The notes: generated by a model not told the origin, from the sequence alone. A DNA stretch of 64,000 nt from Carnegiea gigantea (GCA_029747015.1 JAKOGI010000140.1:553501-617500), one strand, 5' to 3'; numbered from the stretch's first letter, positions 1 through 11,973 are shown. A program made the numbers and translations.

Positions 1-539
1 ACTGTAAAAGAAGAAGGAGAAAGAGGAAGATAATTCTCGGGAGCCTGCTGAAGTTTCGTTTACTGAATCTGTTCTCTTGGTGACGTTCTGTTTGCTACCT
101 CTACTGAAGGGGGGAGCGATTCTGATTGGATTCTTGATTCTGGGTGTACCTATCATATGTGTCCTCACAAGGATTGGTTTTCAACATATGATCCAGTTGA
201 CTCAACTGTTGTTCACATGGGCAATAATGCCCAATGTAATGTAACTGGAATCGGTACTGTTAAAATCAAGACCCATGATGGTGTTGTCAGGACTTTATCG
301 AATGTTCGTCACGTTCCTGACTTGAAGCGTAACCTCATCTCGTTGGGCACCCTTGAATCCAAAGGGTGCAAATATTCAGCTGAACGTGGAGTTCTGAAGG
401 TCTCAAAGGCAGTAGGATTCTGCTGAAGGGTTTGAGGCAAGGAGGCCTCTATGTCTTGCAGGCATCTACTGTGACAGGTTATATGAAGGAAAGTTCATAT
501 AAGTCATCTCCCAGAGCTAAGTTCAAGCATTGTTTGGAC
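1..539 (+). mobile_element. Ty1/Copia pol fragment (protease, GAG-pre-integrase)
   Basis: The reading frame open at the window edge carries a Copia aspartic-protease start ([10 protein letters not shown], the D-S-G active site) followed by the usual protease tail [19 protein letters not shown] at 157-426. A frameshift near 405-425 then moves the reading into another frame, where a GAG-pre-integrase stretch ([12 protein letters not shown]) follows. After about 540 the sequence jumps straight to the GC-rich segment that precedes Copia 3' LTRs, so integrase, reverse transcriptase and RNase H are deleted. The element is therefore a dead internal-deletion derivative. Its 5' LTR, if present, lies left of the window. 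Confidence 0.85.
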
Positions 540-663
540 TTAGTTGGCATTCGCAGTATTTGAGGGCCCTGCGGGGCATAGCCCCATAAGGGGCATCACC
601 CTTAGGGGTGAGACGACGGCGACGGAAAGTTGAAGATTGGAGATTTTGGTCCAAGGTAGAGAT

Positions 664-1264
664 TGTTGAGTTTTATGGCCCAAAATTCGAGTCCCGGCAC
701 AGTGGGACGACGCTGCGCGAACACGGGCGTGCCACGACGAAGGAGCACCAAGCCGAGAGGGGCAGAAAATTGGCACGGGGGTGCCGTGCCATGTGGCACT
801 GGGTGATCGTGCCACGTGTCTTTTCGCCGCCTCTTTCGGATGGCGGCTAGGGTTTCTGTCTCCGAGGGGGATTCCTCCTGACGGCTAGGGTTCTACTTTA
901 AAGGAAAAACCCCTACTGTTTAGACCCTATATAAAGGGGGTCAAGCCTAGGATCTAAATAACTCCTGATCTCCAGTACTCATACATACATTGAGAGGTAG
1001 AAGTACTTTGTGAGAGATTACAATAGAGAGTTGTAATTCTGCTCTTAGATCAAATCACTGTGGTGATTGTGATCGTATTGTATTCTTCCTGCTCATATTG
1101 AATTGTTCTGGTGCTGTCGCCGTCCGTGGTTTTTTCCCGATTTGGGTTTTCTACGTTAAATCTCTTGTCTTCTTATTTCTATTTTCTGTTATTCACTTGA
1201 TTTCTGAATTTCTAATTCATCCTATTACTTCCGCTATACTGTTACTTTGATATTAATCCTAACA
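664..1264 (+). mobile_element. 3' LTR of the Copia element
   Basis: The 601-bp block starts TGTTGAG and ends CCTAACA. It is preceded by a polypurine tract (CCAAGGTAGAGA, 651-662). It contains a TATA box (CTATATAAAGG, about 927-937) at the expected place for the U3/R border. The 3' end (tttttcccgatttgggtttt) resembles U5 of Tnt1-like Copia LTRs. The matching target duplication would be GTCCA (1265-1269) if 5 bp, but the left copy is outside the window. Confidence 0.85.
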
Positions 1265-1423
1265 GTCCACAACTTTCATCTCTGTGTCATCTCAGAGAAG
1301 AGATTGCCTACTCAATCTCAGTTAAATTTTATACTTCAAATTCCAGTTAATAGACCATATCCAGGACGTCTGGAAAACTAAGTTTACAGAAACATAGTAG
1401 TGGAAGAAGGAAGCTGGATTTAC

Positions 1424-2686
1424 CTACAATATCCTTGTTTCGTATGCTTGCAATGTAATACTGAACAATAAGCCCGCCAAATGAATGCCCGAGCAAAACA
1501 GTGGGAGATGTAACTTCTGTCTTCAGAAAGTGTGCAATGTCTGCAGCATGTGTCTACTGCACAAGTAGGAACAACTCGTGAAATTAAGATGATTACAATA
1601 TTATACAGACAACAATATGCAATAAAAGTTACAGGGTTTGTATTAGAGTAGCTAAATTCGGGAAACTGAGAATGAAAGGGATAAGGAATTTTGTCAATGA
1701 GGCCGCATTACCTGGAGGGTACCAGCAACCTTATCAGCCGGAGAATCACTTTCGCCCTGGCCAAAAGCAAATGTAAATTCACATCACTGGAATTCATTAA
1801 TGATGATGTGGGCAAACAGAATAAAAGATCCTTTGCATTTTCTTCCATTGAAACGCATCTCTACTTTCCCTAGTCCATATTACTCTTTGTTTAATAAACC
1901 ACAATACCATACACCACTATGCAATGCCATCATCCGACAAATATGAAAACCTGTGAAAATTTCCATATTCACAATTGCCGATTGCATTTCACCACGATTC
2001 ATATTGGTATCCCACAGGCAAGGGAGATGCAGGAAGACGAAATGCAGCAATATCAGGCCCAAATAAATAAACTCTCCAACTTATATTCAAGGCAATTCCC
2101 ATAACAGGTCCAATGTACCACTAACAACGAAAATCTTTTAGAACCTATAGAAAACCCTTCCTCTCGTTCCATACATGACATGAACAAACAGACCCACTTA
2201 CATATGCGAAGAAAGGACAGGACCCAGAAGCATAAATGAGATGAAACTCATCTAGATTACAATTTACACGCAATTAGACATTCTTCTAATTCGGTTAGAG
2301 AGAGAGAGAGAGAGAGAGGACAGAGTGACCTGGGCGAGCAAGCTAAGGGCATAACAGTCGAAACCGTGATTAGAGAAGAAGGGAAGCCAATGCTCAGCCC
2401 AACACCAGGCGGCGTGGAAGCTGCCATGGATAAACACAAGGGGTGGCCTTTGCCCCTTTTCTCTCTCATCCTCAATTGGGGTTTTCGCCTTCTGAGTAAT
2501 GACCTCCATTTTCAGACCCGATGGAAGCTCGTGAAAGAGACGAGTCTGGCCTTGTTTCAGCAGGTATGACACTCCCATCTTGTACCCACTTGAGCTGAGA
2601 GCAGCGATGGGTTTCAATGGTATTCTTTGAGCCGACGTACTTGTTCTGCAGAGAGAAAATGAAGGGAAGCAAAGTATGGCGGCCAT
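1424..2686 (-). CDS. Alpha/beta hydrolase, plastid-targeted type (3' part missing)
   Basis: Three exons join in phase on the minus strand: 2330-2686, 1712-1756 and 1424-1553, giving 177 residues plus one base. The Ser-rich N-terminus (MAAILCFPSFSLCRTSTSAQ) looks like a chloroplast transit peptide. The oxyanion motif is FIHGSFHAAWCW, about residues 83-94, and the nucleophile elbow is LGHSFGG in exon 3 (G-x-S-x-G). Donors are CAG|GTCACT, CAG|GTAATG and TAG|GTAAAT. Family members are roughly 350-400 residues, so the half with the catalytic Asp and His is absent here. Intron 3 runs into the Copia LTR at 1264; the remaining exons are either left of the window or lost. Substrate unknown. The full ATG start is used because it begins the transit peptide. 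Confidence 0.87.
2297..2319. repeat. (GA)n microsatellite
   Basis: Uninterrupted AG dinucleotides lie in intron 1 of the hydrolase, a few bases downstream of its donor in the transcript sense. Confidence 0.9.
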
Positions 2687-3808
2687 TTTCGGATGTCTGG
2701 AAGACAGATCTGTGGGAAATGAGAGAGCCCGGTGGTGAGAAAGTACGAACGTTGGTGGAAGTAGAACTTATCTTGGGTTCCTACAGTTCCTTGGGATGAC
2801 ACATTTGTATACTTTTTTTTTCCCCTATTTCTAGCAACAATTGTTAAATGAGTACCAATTAACTCAATTAATGAAAATTTTAACATTTATTTTGACAATT
2901 AAGTTTAAATTCTATTGACCTTAACTTTGGTTGCATCAAATAAAAAGGTAAAAGAAGATATAAGTGATAGTAAAAATAAATTACAAAGTGAATCCGCAAT
3001 ATAATTTATTGGAAAATTTCTTATTGAATATTAGTCATGATGTTAATTTCTATACCTAGTTGATATAATTATTTTTTGAGCTTGATGACAAAGGTACAAT
3101 CTCATATTTGTCTTTTGTTCTTTTTGATGGTTAAAAAAATAGTCGAGCTTATTTACTCAAAATTTTTATTCTTGAAATTTTAACGTATTCATTTAAATAA
3201 ACATTTCATAATTTAATGGAGTACTGAAATTGAGCAATCTAATAAAAAAAAATTCAAGAAAAATCAATCTCTAGTCACAGTTTTATATGTGTGTTTACAC
3301 CATTGTTAATATAGTGTTATTTATCATATATTTTATTTAAATGTGAAGAAAAATCAAACGTATTTTAGGGATAAGTATCTTACAAATATTCATATACAAG
3401 TTCATAGTTTGCTTAACACTCATGAACAACTTTTACCAGCTCAATACAAGTATATGCTTTTGCTTATGTTGTTAGTTCAATCCAAGTATCATAGATTTCA
3501 ACAAGGTGTATTTTAATAGACTTTTTCATTAAATTCCAAAAGGTCGTACACAAATTGTTATCCCATATTTGTATAGGCAAACGTCATGAAGTATTATATT
3601 AAATTTGTTAGACTACGTAAAAGCTTAAAAAAAAAAAAAATCTTACAACAATTATATTACACAAATTTATCTTTTTGTGTTTGAAGAAATACACAAACTC
3701 ATCTTACTTAAGAGGTTTCATTTTTATTGTCTCATAGGCCACACGGCGCATTTTAGAAATGAGGACTATATAAATATAGAATAGGAGCTAGAAGATTGAA
3801 AAACCACT
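2687..3808. other. Intergenic, AT-rich
   Basis: This holds the hydrolase promoter and upstream DNA. I see no coding exon. A short poly-A run lies at about 3628-3641. Confidence 0.6.
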
Positions 3809-3815
3809 ACATATG

Positions 3816-4376
3816 TAGGGCTGGCAGTGGATCGGGTTCGGGTTCGGGTCGGGTGAACCATCATCCTCATCTATCACCCGCTTTAATTTACTTCATCCAA
3901 CCCACCTATCATCCGTAAAAATCTAATTCTATCCATCCATCCATCATTTACGGGTGAAAACGGGTGGATCGGGTTGTTAACGGATGATAAAAGTTTATAT
4001 GTAATATGTTAGTAAATTTATATAAAAAATAATTTTTGTCTTTTGAAAAGTTTTAAAAAGATACACGGAAAGAATAAATATCATATTCATCATATTAATT
4101 TCGACGAAAATCATAAAATTAAAAATATAATTGTCCAAAAAAATGAGTAAAATTTAAAGGACAAAAATAAAAAGTATAACTCATTACAAATAGGAGATAA
4201 ACAAATGGATGACCAAGCGGGTGACGGATCGGGTGGTAGGTCAGATGGAGCATCACCCGCATCCAATCCAATTCGTCAAACCATCATCCATCATCCATAT
4301 ATTTTGAATTTTCACCCGCTTTTTTAGATCGGATAGAATGAATATTCTACGGGTGTGGGTGAAATTACCACCCCTA
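3816..4376. mobile_element. Non-autonomous hAT-type element with target duplication
   Basis: The terminal inverted repeats are TAGGGCTGGCAGTGG on the left and TAGGGGTGGTAATTT on the right (reverse complement). The flanking direct repeat ACATATG is exact at 3809-3815 and 4377-4383; hAT normally makes 8 bp and the eighth base differs. The ends are rich in GGGT/ACCC, the middle is AT-rich, and no ORF is present. Confidence 0.82.
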
Positions 4377-4588
4377 ACATATGATAATTCGAGTATATAA
4401 AATTAAAATTATGTTAATAAGTTACTACAAAGGCAGTTCTTGTCCCCCCCCCCCCCCCCCAAAATCCAGAAAGTGACGGCCCAATGAGAATAAAGGCTCA
4501 CCTAGTCGGGTATAGCCCAAGAAGAGCAGGTCGGCCTTTGTGCATAATTTGGGCAGAGGTCGTGACCCGGCTGCCCCAGACGGAGCGG

Positions 4589-4590
<2 letters not shown>

Positions 4591-4621
<31 letters not shown>
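4591..4621. repeat. (GA)n microsatellite
   Basis: About 15 GA units, upstream of a possible first exon at 4710. A C17-A4 tract lies at 4444-4464. Confidence 0.9.
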
Positions 4622-4622
<1 letters not shown>

Positions 4623-4709
4623 CAATGCATGTGGTGATGTAATAGCCTAATCGGGATTTTGACAAAGAATTTGTATTGAGTTCTTGCACTATTTTGGGGA
4701 TTTCTCAAG

Positions 4710-5548
4710 ATGATGAGTCCTCGGCCGGGCTATGAAGATCGTTACTCAGTTTATTCCAGGTAAAAATTTGTGGGTCGTTAATTTCTTTGCATTGACTGTG
4801 GAACCCTAATTTCTGAAGCTGCTATTATCTTTATTGTTGAATTTTAGCATATGGGTTTTCGTGATTTCATCATTTATGTGTTTACACACTGATTGCATTA
4901 CAAGGATATGCTGAATTTTGGAACTTGGACGTGGAATGAACCTTGGAATGATTACAGATACAATGGAGCTATGTAGAAGTTACACTTTCCTGAAATTCTA
5001 TCATAAGCTAAATTTTGAAGTGGTTCTGGAACAGCCATGGTGAACGGGGAGTGTGGTTGACTGGAGTGTGGTTTGTCCTTACGGGATCGAATCCTGAGCT
5101 CGAGCTTATTAGGGCACCATCTTCTTTGATATGTGGGTTGTCATAGGTTTGAATTGATGGGATCTTATGCTTAGTACGAGTGGATGAGCTATTGTATCTA
5201 AGGGCCAAAGAGCTGGTGTTCATATGGGCTTGATGCATTGACCTCATAACATTACTTTTCCTTCGCTTATTGAAGGACCTAAAACTTATCTAGATTCTAA
5301 GGATGTCTTCAGGGTTGAGATTAAGAATGGTTATCAGCAATGAAACCTGTGGAGATTATCTAGGGTATGGTTTTCAAATGCGTGCTTCCTGTGCCAGCTA
5401 GCTTGATTGTTGAATTAAAATTGTTGAAACTGACTTTGAAGAAGGGAAAGTAAAGATTAAGGATTTCCCGTGATTTTTTCTTTAGGTGATTAGGTACATG
5501 AAGCTCGAGCAGCTTATGGAGAAGTACGCTGAGATGGAAGTTGATTGA
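4710..5548 (+). pseudogene. Unidentified spliced gene remnant
   Basis: A 50-bp putative first exon (4710-4759) starts ATGATGAGTCC, reads MMSPRPGYEDRYSVYS and ends at a good donor (CAG|GTAAAA). A putative last exon (5494-5548) follows an acceptor (GATTAG) and reads YMKLEQLMEKYAEMEVD before TGA. Between them, 5275-5360 gives GPKTYLDSKDVFRVEIKNG but hits a stop soon after. I do not recognise the family and could not chain these pieces in phase. It may be a decayed gene, or a real small gene whose middle exons I missed. Confidence 0.35.
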
Positions 5549-6167
5549 GCATAAAACATAAACATCTTATGTGTATGGTTGCATTTATGATTGCTTCCAA
5601 CTCCCCCCTTCATATCTTTTTCCTTTGGGTAGGTTGCTTTTCTCTCTTTTCTGCCTTTTTTTTTTCTGGTTCCTTTCTCCCCCGGGGGGGGGGGGGTGTT
5701 GGAGGTCCTGAGAAAATTCAAGGACACTTTGTCACTCTTGAGCCATTGACCCCTAATGTCAACATAAAACAGATTCATGATTTTAATGCAGTCCGGTTAA
5801 TTTACCATTGACTAAGCGTGACTTGATTCATCTGTAGAGTTAGACTTAGAGAGGCTTAAATCCAGGCGATAATGTGACAGAGAAGCTTAGGGCTGAGCGG
5901 ATTGGCATCACCTTTTCTTTTCATTTTCCCCTTTTGGGTATATAGCTAGTAAACCTGATTGGTTCGCACATTGGATGCTTTTTCATGCTTACAGAGAAGG
6001 CACTATATCCCAGACTCTACCTATTGCGTACTTATTGCCTGCTTGAATAAACTTAGCAATTGTTTCGAGGGTTGGGGGGGGCGCATCGGTGTTAGGTTGG
6101 CATCTAAAGGGGACCACTAAAGGCTATGGCGTTTCTTTAGCATTATACAGTTCAAATTGTATCTAAG

Positions 6168-7131
6168 TGCCATACCTGCTGTAGAGAGATTTTTAAAATC
6201 GTCCACTTTGCCATTTTAATTTTATTTTGTTAAAATTGCTACTGTAGAGAGATTTTTGATCAAAAATGCCACCATAGAACTTAATAAACCATTTGTAGCA
6301 GGTTATTTGGTGTTTTATTTCTAATAATAATAATAATAATAATAATATAATAATAATAATAAACCATACCTTCATAATAATAATAAACGATACCCTCACT
6401 CTCTCCTTCCCTATCAGCTATAATTAGTCAAGCACCCCTATTGACCGCCACCCCGATGATTGCCACCATAGCTATCCCTATTCCGGATCACCACCACGGC
6501 CTACAACCATTGGAAGTTTACCCCCCCTGTAGGCACCCCTCCATTCTTCTCCACCTCGTCATCGACTCACCAATCACCATTCCAGTATCCCACACCACCT
6601 TAATCTCTCTCATCCACTTCGTTAGCCCCAAAATCCCAAATCTTCCACCCTAGTTTCCTTAATTAGTTAATCAATCAGTGGCAACAGATTCTGGCGCCTA
6701 ATTTTGTTAAAATTATGATGGGTTTGTCTTTTTTTTTTTTTAATGGGTATGATTTAGGAAAGATTAGTGTTTTCTGCTTGATTTGTGGTAGTTTTGAGCT
6801 TGTTCTCGATCTTGGTGTTTTGGAATGGGAGCGAGATTGATGGAGGAGACAGACAGGGTTTAATTGCTAGGTGTTTTGCCAGTTAGTGGTGCCGTGACAA
6901 TCGAGCAACAGTGCTTTGGGGGGGATGAGGGGTGGCAGTAGTGGTGGGGCTAGTGGCGGCAAGAGGTAGCCGATGGGAGCATGGTAAGGAGTATGGGTTT
7001 AGTATTAATATTAACATTACTGCTGCTAGGTAATAGTGGTGTATTTGACCAAAGTTTTTGTTTACAATGGCATATTTAGCAAAAATAAAGGCTCAGTGGC
7101 AAAATGAAAATTTTTGAGAAGTACAGTGGCA
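6168..7131. mobile_element. Mutator-like element with GC-rich cargo
   Basis: The left end (TGCCATACCTGCTGTAGAGAG...) and the reverse complement of the right end (TGCCACTGTACTTCTCAAAA...) resemble each other over about 60 bp, including a shared CCACTTTGCCATTTT-like block. The length is about 960 bp. The interior holds a GC-richer, His/Pro-rich open stretch (6441-6653) unlike the AT-rich ends, as in gene-carrying MULEs. I found no convincing 9-bp target duplication, so the boundaries are approximate. Confidence 0.45.
6322..6363. repeat. (AAT)n microsatellite
   Basis: AAT/TAA trinucleotide run with one interruption, inside the MULE-like element. Confidence 0.9.
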
Positions 7132-7601
7132 GTTGGATTTAAGAACTCAAGGGGCAGATGGGGAGAGTGTGAAGAATGAATGAGGTTTGGTAAAGTGGAA
7201 TCCTGCCTTCATGTTGATGGCTGTACAAAGTTCGGATTTTTATGGCACTGTTGGAGTTGGAGAATTTTCTAATTCTCAATATCCCTTAGCATTTTTGAAG
7301 AATTTTCTAATGATGTTTGCAAGTCTTGGCATGAGATATCCATTGGGATTTGCTGGAAGCTCATAAGTAGATGCAAGGGATTTAATAATGTTGTCTTCTG
7401 GGATACCTATGTGCAATTAAAGCAAAATAGCAATCACTCCATGAACAAGAGCTGAAGATTGGACTATCAACTATTAGTAGTTCTATGAACATATGTTATT
7501 TTCCAAAATAAGTGTTTATGTATTTTGTATTCTTTTGGATCTGTATGCTATGGTTAATGCTGAGATGCTGTTTATATTGCTAATACCTTGTTTTTCAATA
7601 G

Positions 7602-10600
7602 GCAAAGCCCTTTGCGAATTATACATATTCTCGGCAACTTCATGAGAATATGGTCTATCTACTCCATGTACCACTATTTGTCTCAGACAGGATCTTCAGG
7701 TGTACTATTTATATTCAGTTGCTTGGTTCCAGCATCCATGATCTTTTTGATTTTGCAAAAACCCTGGAAAGGGAGACCACTTTCCAACACACAGGTCAGG
7801 AAGCATGAAACGATAGGATAAGATATTCAACTTAATTTATAGTGAGTGCATCATTCGGTTTTGTTGATGGCTTCCAGGTGGTACCCTCTATGATAAATGG
7901 AGCCATAACAGCTTTGTACTTCATCCTTTGGGTGAAAGGAGTAAAATCATGTGGCCCTCTTCGGTATGTTTTTTTAAGTCTAGAAATTCGACTAAGCTTC
8001 TCTTGATTTAATACTCTGAATGGTTTGGGGACGGATCAGTCAATGATTAACCCCAAAAGATGGGAAGAGTTGCTGGAAAAATGTGATGCTGCCTAAGACA
8101 TGTACATTAACCGTAATCCTGCTTTTATTTATTTTTTAACATTATGTTTGCATCCAGTCTGTGCATCTCTCTCCCCGCTCCCCGGCTCCCTATTGTTTCA
8201 TGTTGAGATACGGTTGACAATATAATTGTATACAGAGCAATTCTGGCAGAGTATTCTGGTGCTGTACTTGGAGTTTTATCTGCTGTTTTATATGGACGTA
8301 GGGGTCATATGTGGAAGAAGGTACCTTCATTGTCTTTTATCTTTTTTACTTTCTGCCCCCCTCCTCATACTAAGCTGCTGAGTTGGTTTGCTTGGTTGTC
8401 TGCCATCCTTGAAAGTTCGAATCATCTATTAATGTTATTAGAAATCAGCCCTTTAAAAGGATTGAGGTGTTGATTTAGAGCCCAAGGATACGTTTCTGGG
8501 TTTGCACTGCAACTTCTCCTGGTGCAGTAGCAATTGAAATTCTGAGTTAAATGTGGGCCGTGAATTATCATCTACTCAATATAGTTGTCAAGAGCTGAAA
8601 CTCCAAAACCCATTTTGATTGTTCAAACTTCAATTCTGGCAGTGTGTGAAAACTGAAAAGTGACTTGTTTGCATTCTTTCAGGTGGGTGGACTTGTTGCA
8701 ATGCTCGCATCGCTTTACTTCTTATCTCAAGGATGGACCATGGCTACATATTCTCCTTTTTATATCCTTAGGATCTCTGATTGATCCCTTTTCTCTTGCG
8801 AATTGAGGGAACAAGGGTTTCGCTTTATTTTTTGCTTGCTAGCAATCAGAAAAAATATTGCAATTTGAGCGAGAACTTAACCATAGGATACCATTCAGAG
8901 AGAGCATGGATTCTGATGCAAAGACAAAAAGATTGCCAGGAATGAAGGAAATGGTCATACCTATGTTTGCAGGAATATTATCAGCTTTCAGAAGGGTGAT
9001 TGCAAGGCGTATTTCAATTAAGGTGTTAATCTGCTTCTATAATTCTAGTGTTTTCTGCACCCTTTGTTATAAGCTTTGCTTGTAGTTTTTTGACCGTTTA
9101 TTTACTCTCTCCAGAATCAACTTAAGAGACGCCTTCATGCAATTACCATTGCCTCTGCAACATGTTTCATGTTTCCAGTCGCCATGTGGGACGTGATATT
9201 GGTAAACTAGAACTGCGGATCTTTCATAATTATCATGCTTTTTCCCCCTGTTGGCAAAGTTGAATTGAGGAACACAGTACTTGATGTTATGTTATGTTAG
9301 GTTACTTGTTCGTTTTCCTAACATTCATTTAATCCTGTGCATTTGTATTTTAGGGGACAGCTCCTGACAGCAGCAGAGAGTTGCATTTTGCCACATGGCC
9401 TTACCTTAGCACTGTCCTGTTTGCAATTATTTTGATATTCTATGTTGAGAATATTGCTGAAGAAAGGTACCTAAGCAGTCATTCTAAATGCTTTAATGTT
9501 TCAAGCGTTCTTTTAGTTCAACTGTTTTCGGTGAAGTTGTGGCTGAATCTGTAGTCTGCAATCTCAGCTTTAAAAATTGCAGTCCTCTGTTCTTCTAGTG
9601 TCCAACCCCCCTTTCTTTCTCTTTTTTTTTTTGGGGGGGGGGGGTGTGATTACAGTTCATCTATCACAATCGTACCTTGCTATTTAGAATCGTAAATGCC
9701 TATTCATGGGATTTAGGAGAACTACATCCTAGTTCAAGACTACCAAGAGTAATTCGTAATGCCAGTGATGGTGCCTGCTGCCTGCCGGAATGTGGACTTG
9801 AAGCTAGGATCTTTTTTCGTTATGAAAGAAGGATTTTGTTTGTGGAAGGTCTACATTGTTATGCAGATATGTAGTGTCATTGGGAAGTGGAAATACATTG
9901 CGCATTCAACAGCAGTAACGCTCCTTGCAACCCCCACTTTATGAAAATTCGAGATGTATGTTGTCTTACTTTCGGCAAGAGTTGTGAGAGGTTGATTCCA
10001 AAATCCCTCGGAAAAGGAACTGGTAACAAAATACAAGCAGTGATGCTAGCAGGTAGGCTCGATTAATAGTAGAACAGCGATGCAGGGAGGGGAAACAAAG
10101 ATGTATTCAAGAGCAAAGGACAAAGCCAAAATCTCTATTTTTTGGGGTTTTTTTTGGGGGGGGGGTGGTTAAGGAATTAGGGGGCACTGTAGAATATTGC
10201 ATTCCACATATTCTGTTATTTGTCAATCTTCAACCCCCTAAATTCTGAAATAGCCATAGGTGCTCAAAACTAGCCGGCTGGCCTGCTGGTGTCTTTGATC
10301 CACATAGACGTTTTCCCCCAAGTAAAATATACTAGGCATATTGACCTGGTCATCATTGAAGTTGTATTCCTCATATTCTGTTGTTCCCGTACCCAAGCCA
10401 ACATCTGTAGCCTTTTGATTGTTATACAGTTCCTGTTTAGTGTCCACACATTTCCCGTCAACTACGATGACATCTTTGTTAGCATGCTCCACTAAACTGT
10501 ATCCCACACCATTCTGGTGAGCTTATACTGATATGGTTATCTCAATGTCGCTCCCTTCATATGTGTTAATTGCTCAATTTTTTAATTCAGAGAATACTCA

Positions 10601-11973
10601 TTTAATTTAGTAGCATGTTGAAAATGGAAGCATATTGCGGAGGAAGGGCACTGTAGAATATTGCATTTCTCCATAAAAGTACCAGATTGCAACTGGGGGA
10701 AAACACACTTTTCCTTTTCCCCCCTCTTTGTTTCATCTTTGCTTCGGTGAGGTTTTACCAACTCTCTTAGTCAAGATGCTTGTGTGTCATTCACTAAAGT
10801 ATTCATCGGGACAAAAAACTTTTTTAAAAAAATAGTGAAGTATTCACGCTGCCATGCCTGCCTGTTTAGCTGCTTCTTCCAGCTTTGTTTTAATAACCTG
10901 TCTGGATTCTGTCTGTGTAGTTACGGAGCTATGTAACTACTGATGGAGTTGTCTTGTCTCATCTCTCTAGATTACACATGGTGTTTTCATCTCCTAAGCA
11001 TCTTATGGTTGCTGGAGGATGTATTATTGTCATGGAGATTATGTACAAAATGGATTTTTCACTACCAGGATTCCTAATTTGCTGTGCCATTTTGAGCTTT
11101 GGTATGTTTCATGAGACTTTTTCCTATGGGTCAATTTCGTAATTTTCCAAATCCGTCATATGATAGTGATATTGTTTAAGGTGACCCCCCCCCAATCACA
11201 ATAATTTAAATCATTTTGGATTGGACGAGACCTAATTCAGGATGAGAGGATAGGATATATCTGATGGGAAAAAGGTAAATTGTGGTTTGGGGGTAATTTT
11301 GAAAACTTCACTAGAACTTGTTGACAAGCTTACATGAGGGAGACTGAAATGTAATCTTGTGGGATGACAATTCCTGCAACGAGGAATCCACATAAACTGC
11401 AACAGAGATCAGACCACATAAACTGCAACAGACATCAGAAAAATGTGTAGTCCATGTGCGTCAGTTCCTTTATCATGTCTTTAAGGGAACTTTGGTTGCT
11501 CATCATACTGGAGTTGTGCTTTCTGCTGCAGATCCCATGCAAACCTCCCCACCCCCCCCCCCCCCCCCCCCAAAAAAAAAGAAAAAAAAAAGAAAAAGAA
11601 AAAACTCCTTTGTTGTATCTGATTTACGCCCTTGCTCTAAGAGACCAGGAGAAAAAGGAATAACCATCACTTTATCACTGACATTATCCCCCCCCCCCTC
11701 GCCCCTCGAGGGGGTCTATAGTTCCAGGTTTCTTCTTTATTAATGACTAAGCTCATCCAATTACATGTTTGCCCACAGATATGATGGTCCTTGCCTTTTT
11801 TCTTCTGCTTCTTTTGATAGGTTTTTTTCTTCTACTTCTTAAGATCGGAATTGATGTTTGCAGGGATATATGAAGCAACTTCTGTGGAACGTACAAGGCA
11901 AGATTCACATCAGTCTCCAGATCTTTCAGAGGGGCCCTTGGAAGACCTTCAGATGTCATCGTTGCCAACTTAA
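7602..11973 (+). CDS. Polytopic membrane protein like the N-terminal half of ZnT5/MTP12 (5' end not found)
   Basis: Nine exons chain in phase: 7602-7794, 7878-7963, 8236-8320, 8683-8761, 8892-9022, 9115-9201, 9354-9466, 10971-11101 and 11864-11973. They give about 338 residues ending SSLPT and TAA. Hydrophobic helices include SSGVLFIFSCLVPASMIFLI, AVLGVLSAVLYG, VGGLVAMLASLYFL, the TIASATCFMFPVAMWDVIL region, YLSTVLFAIILIFYV and FLICCAILSFG. The order AEYSG..GRRGH..WKK, RRLHAITIAS and FYVENIAEER matches my memory of the N-terminal membrane region of ZnT5 and plant MTP12. In that family this region precedes a cation-efflux domain that loads zinc in the early secretory pathway. That domain is absent here, and exons upstream of 7602 were not located. 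The fourth intron is AT-AC. It is either a truncated paralogue or a gene with exons I missed. Confidence 0.65.
8762..8891 (+). other. AT-AC (U12-type) spliceosomal intron
   Basis: The intron starts ATATCCTTA, the minor-spliceosome 5' consensus. A branch-like CTTAAC lies at 8876-8881. It ends in AC at 8890-8891, 11 nt past the branch A. Removing it joins SPF to SFRESMDSD in phase and avoids the in-frame TGA that would follow. No GT donor exists between the end of the conserved exon and position 8816. Confidence 0.85.
9622..9644 (+). repeat. T11-G12 bipartite homopolymer
   Basis: A T run abuts a G run without a spacer, inside an intron of the ZnT5/MTP12-like gene. Confidence 0.95.
11552..11580 (-). 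repeat. C20-A9 bipartite homopolymer (T-G on minus)
   Basis: C run followed directly by A run, in the last intron of the ZnT5/MTP12-like gene. Confidence 0.95.

Noticed and set aside
540..850. Overlapping open frames on both strands in GC-rich DNA
   Set aside because: They fall in the Copia pre-LTR segment and U3; GC richness removes stop codons.
5482..5811. Overlapping frames around 5.5-5.8 kb
   Set aside because: They span a C4-G12 tract and T runs and encode low-complexity sequence.
8762..8862. In-frame TGA after SPF suggesting a transporter pseudogene
   Set aside because: The stop lies within an AT-AC intron whose removal restores the conserved frame.
10238..10507. 89-codon minus-strand open frame
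   Set aside because: It lies in an intron of the plus-strand gene; composition is random and no motif is visible.
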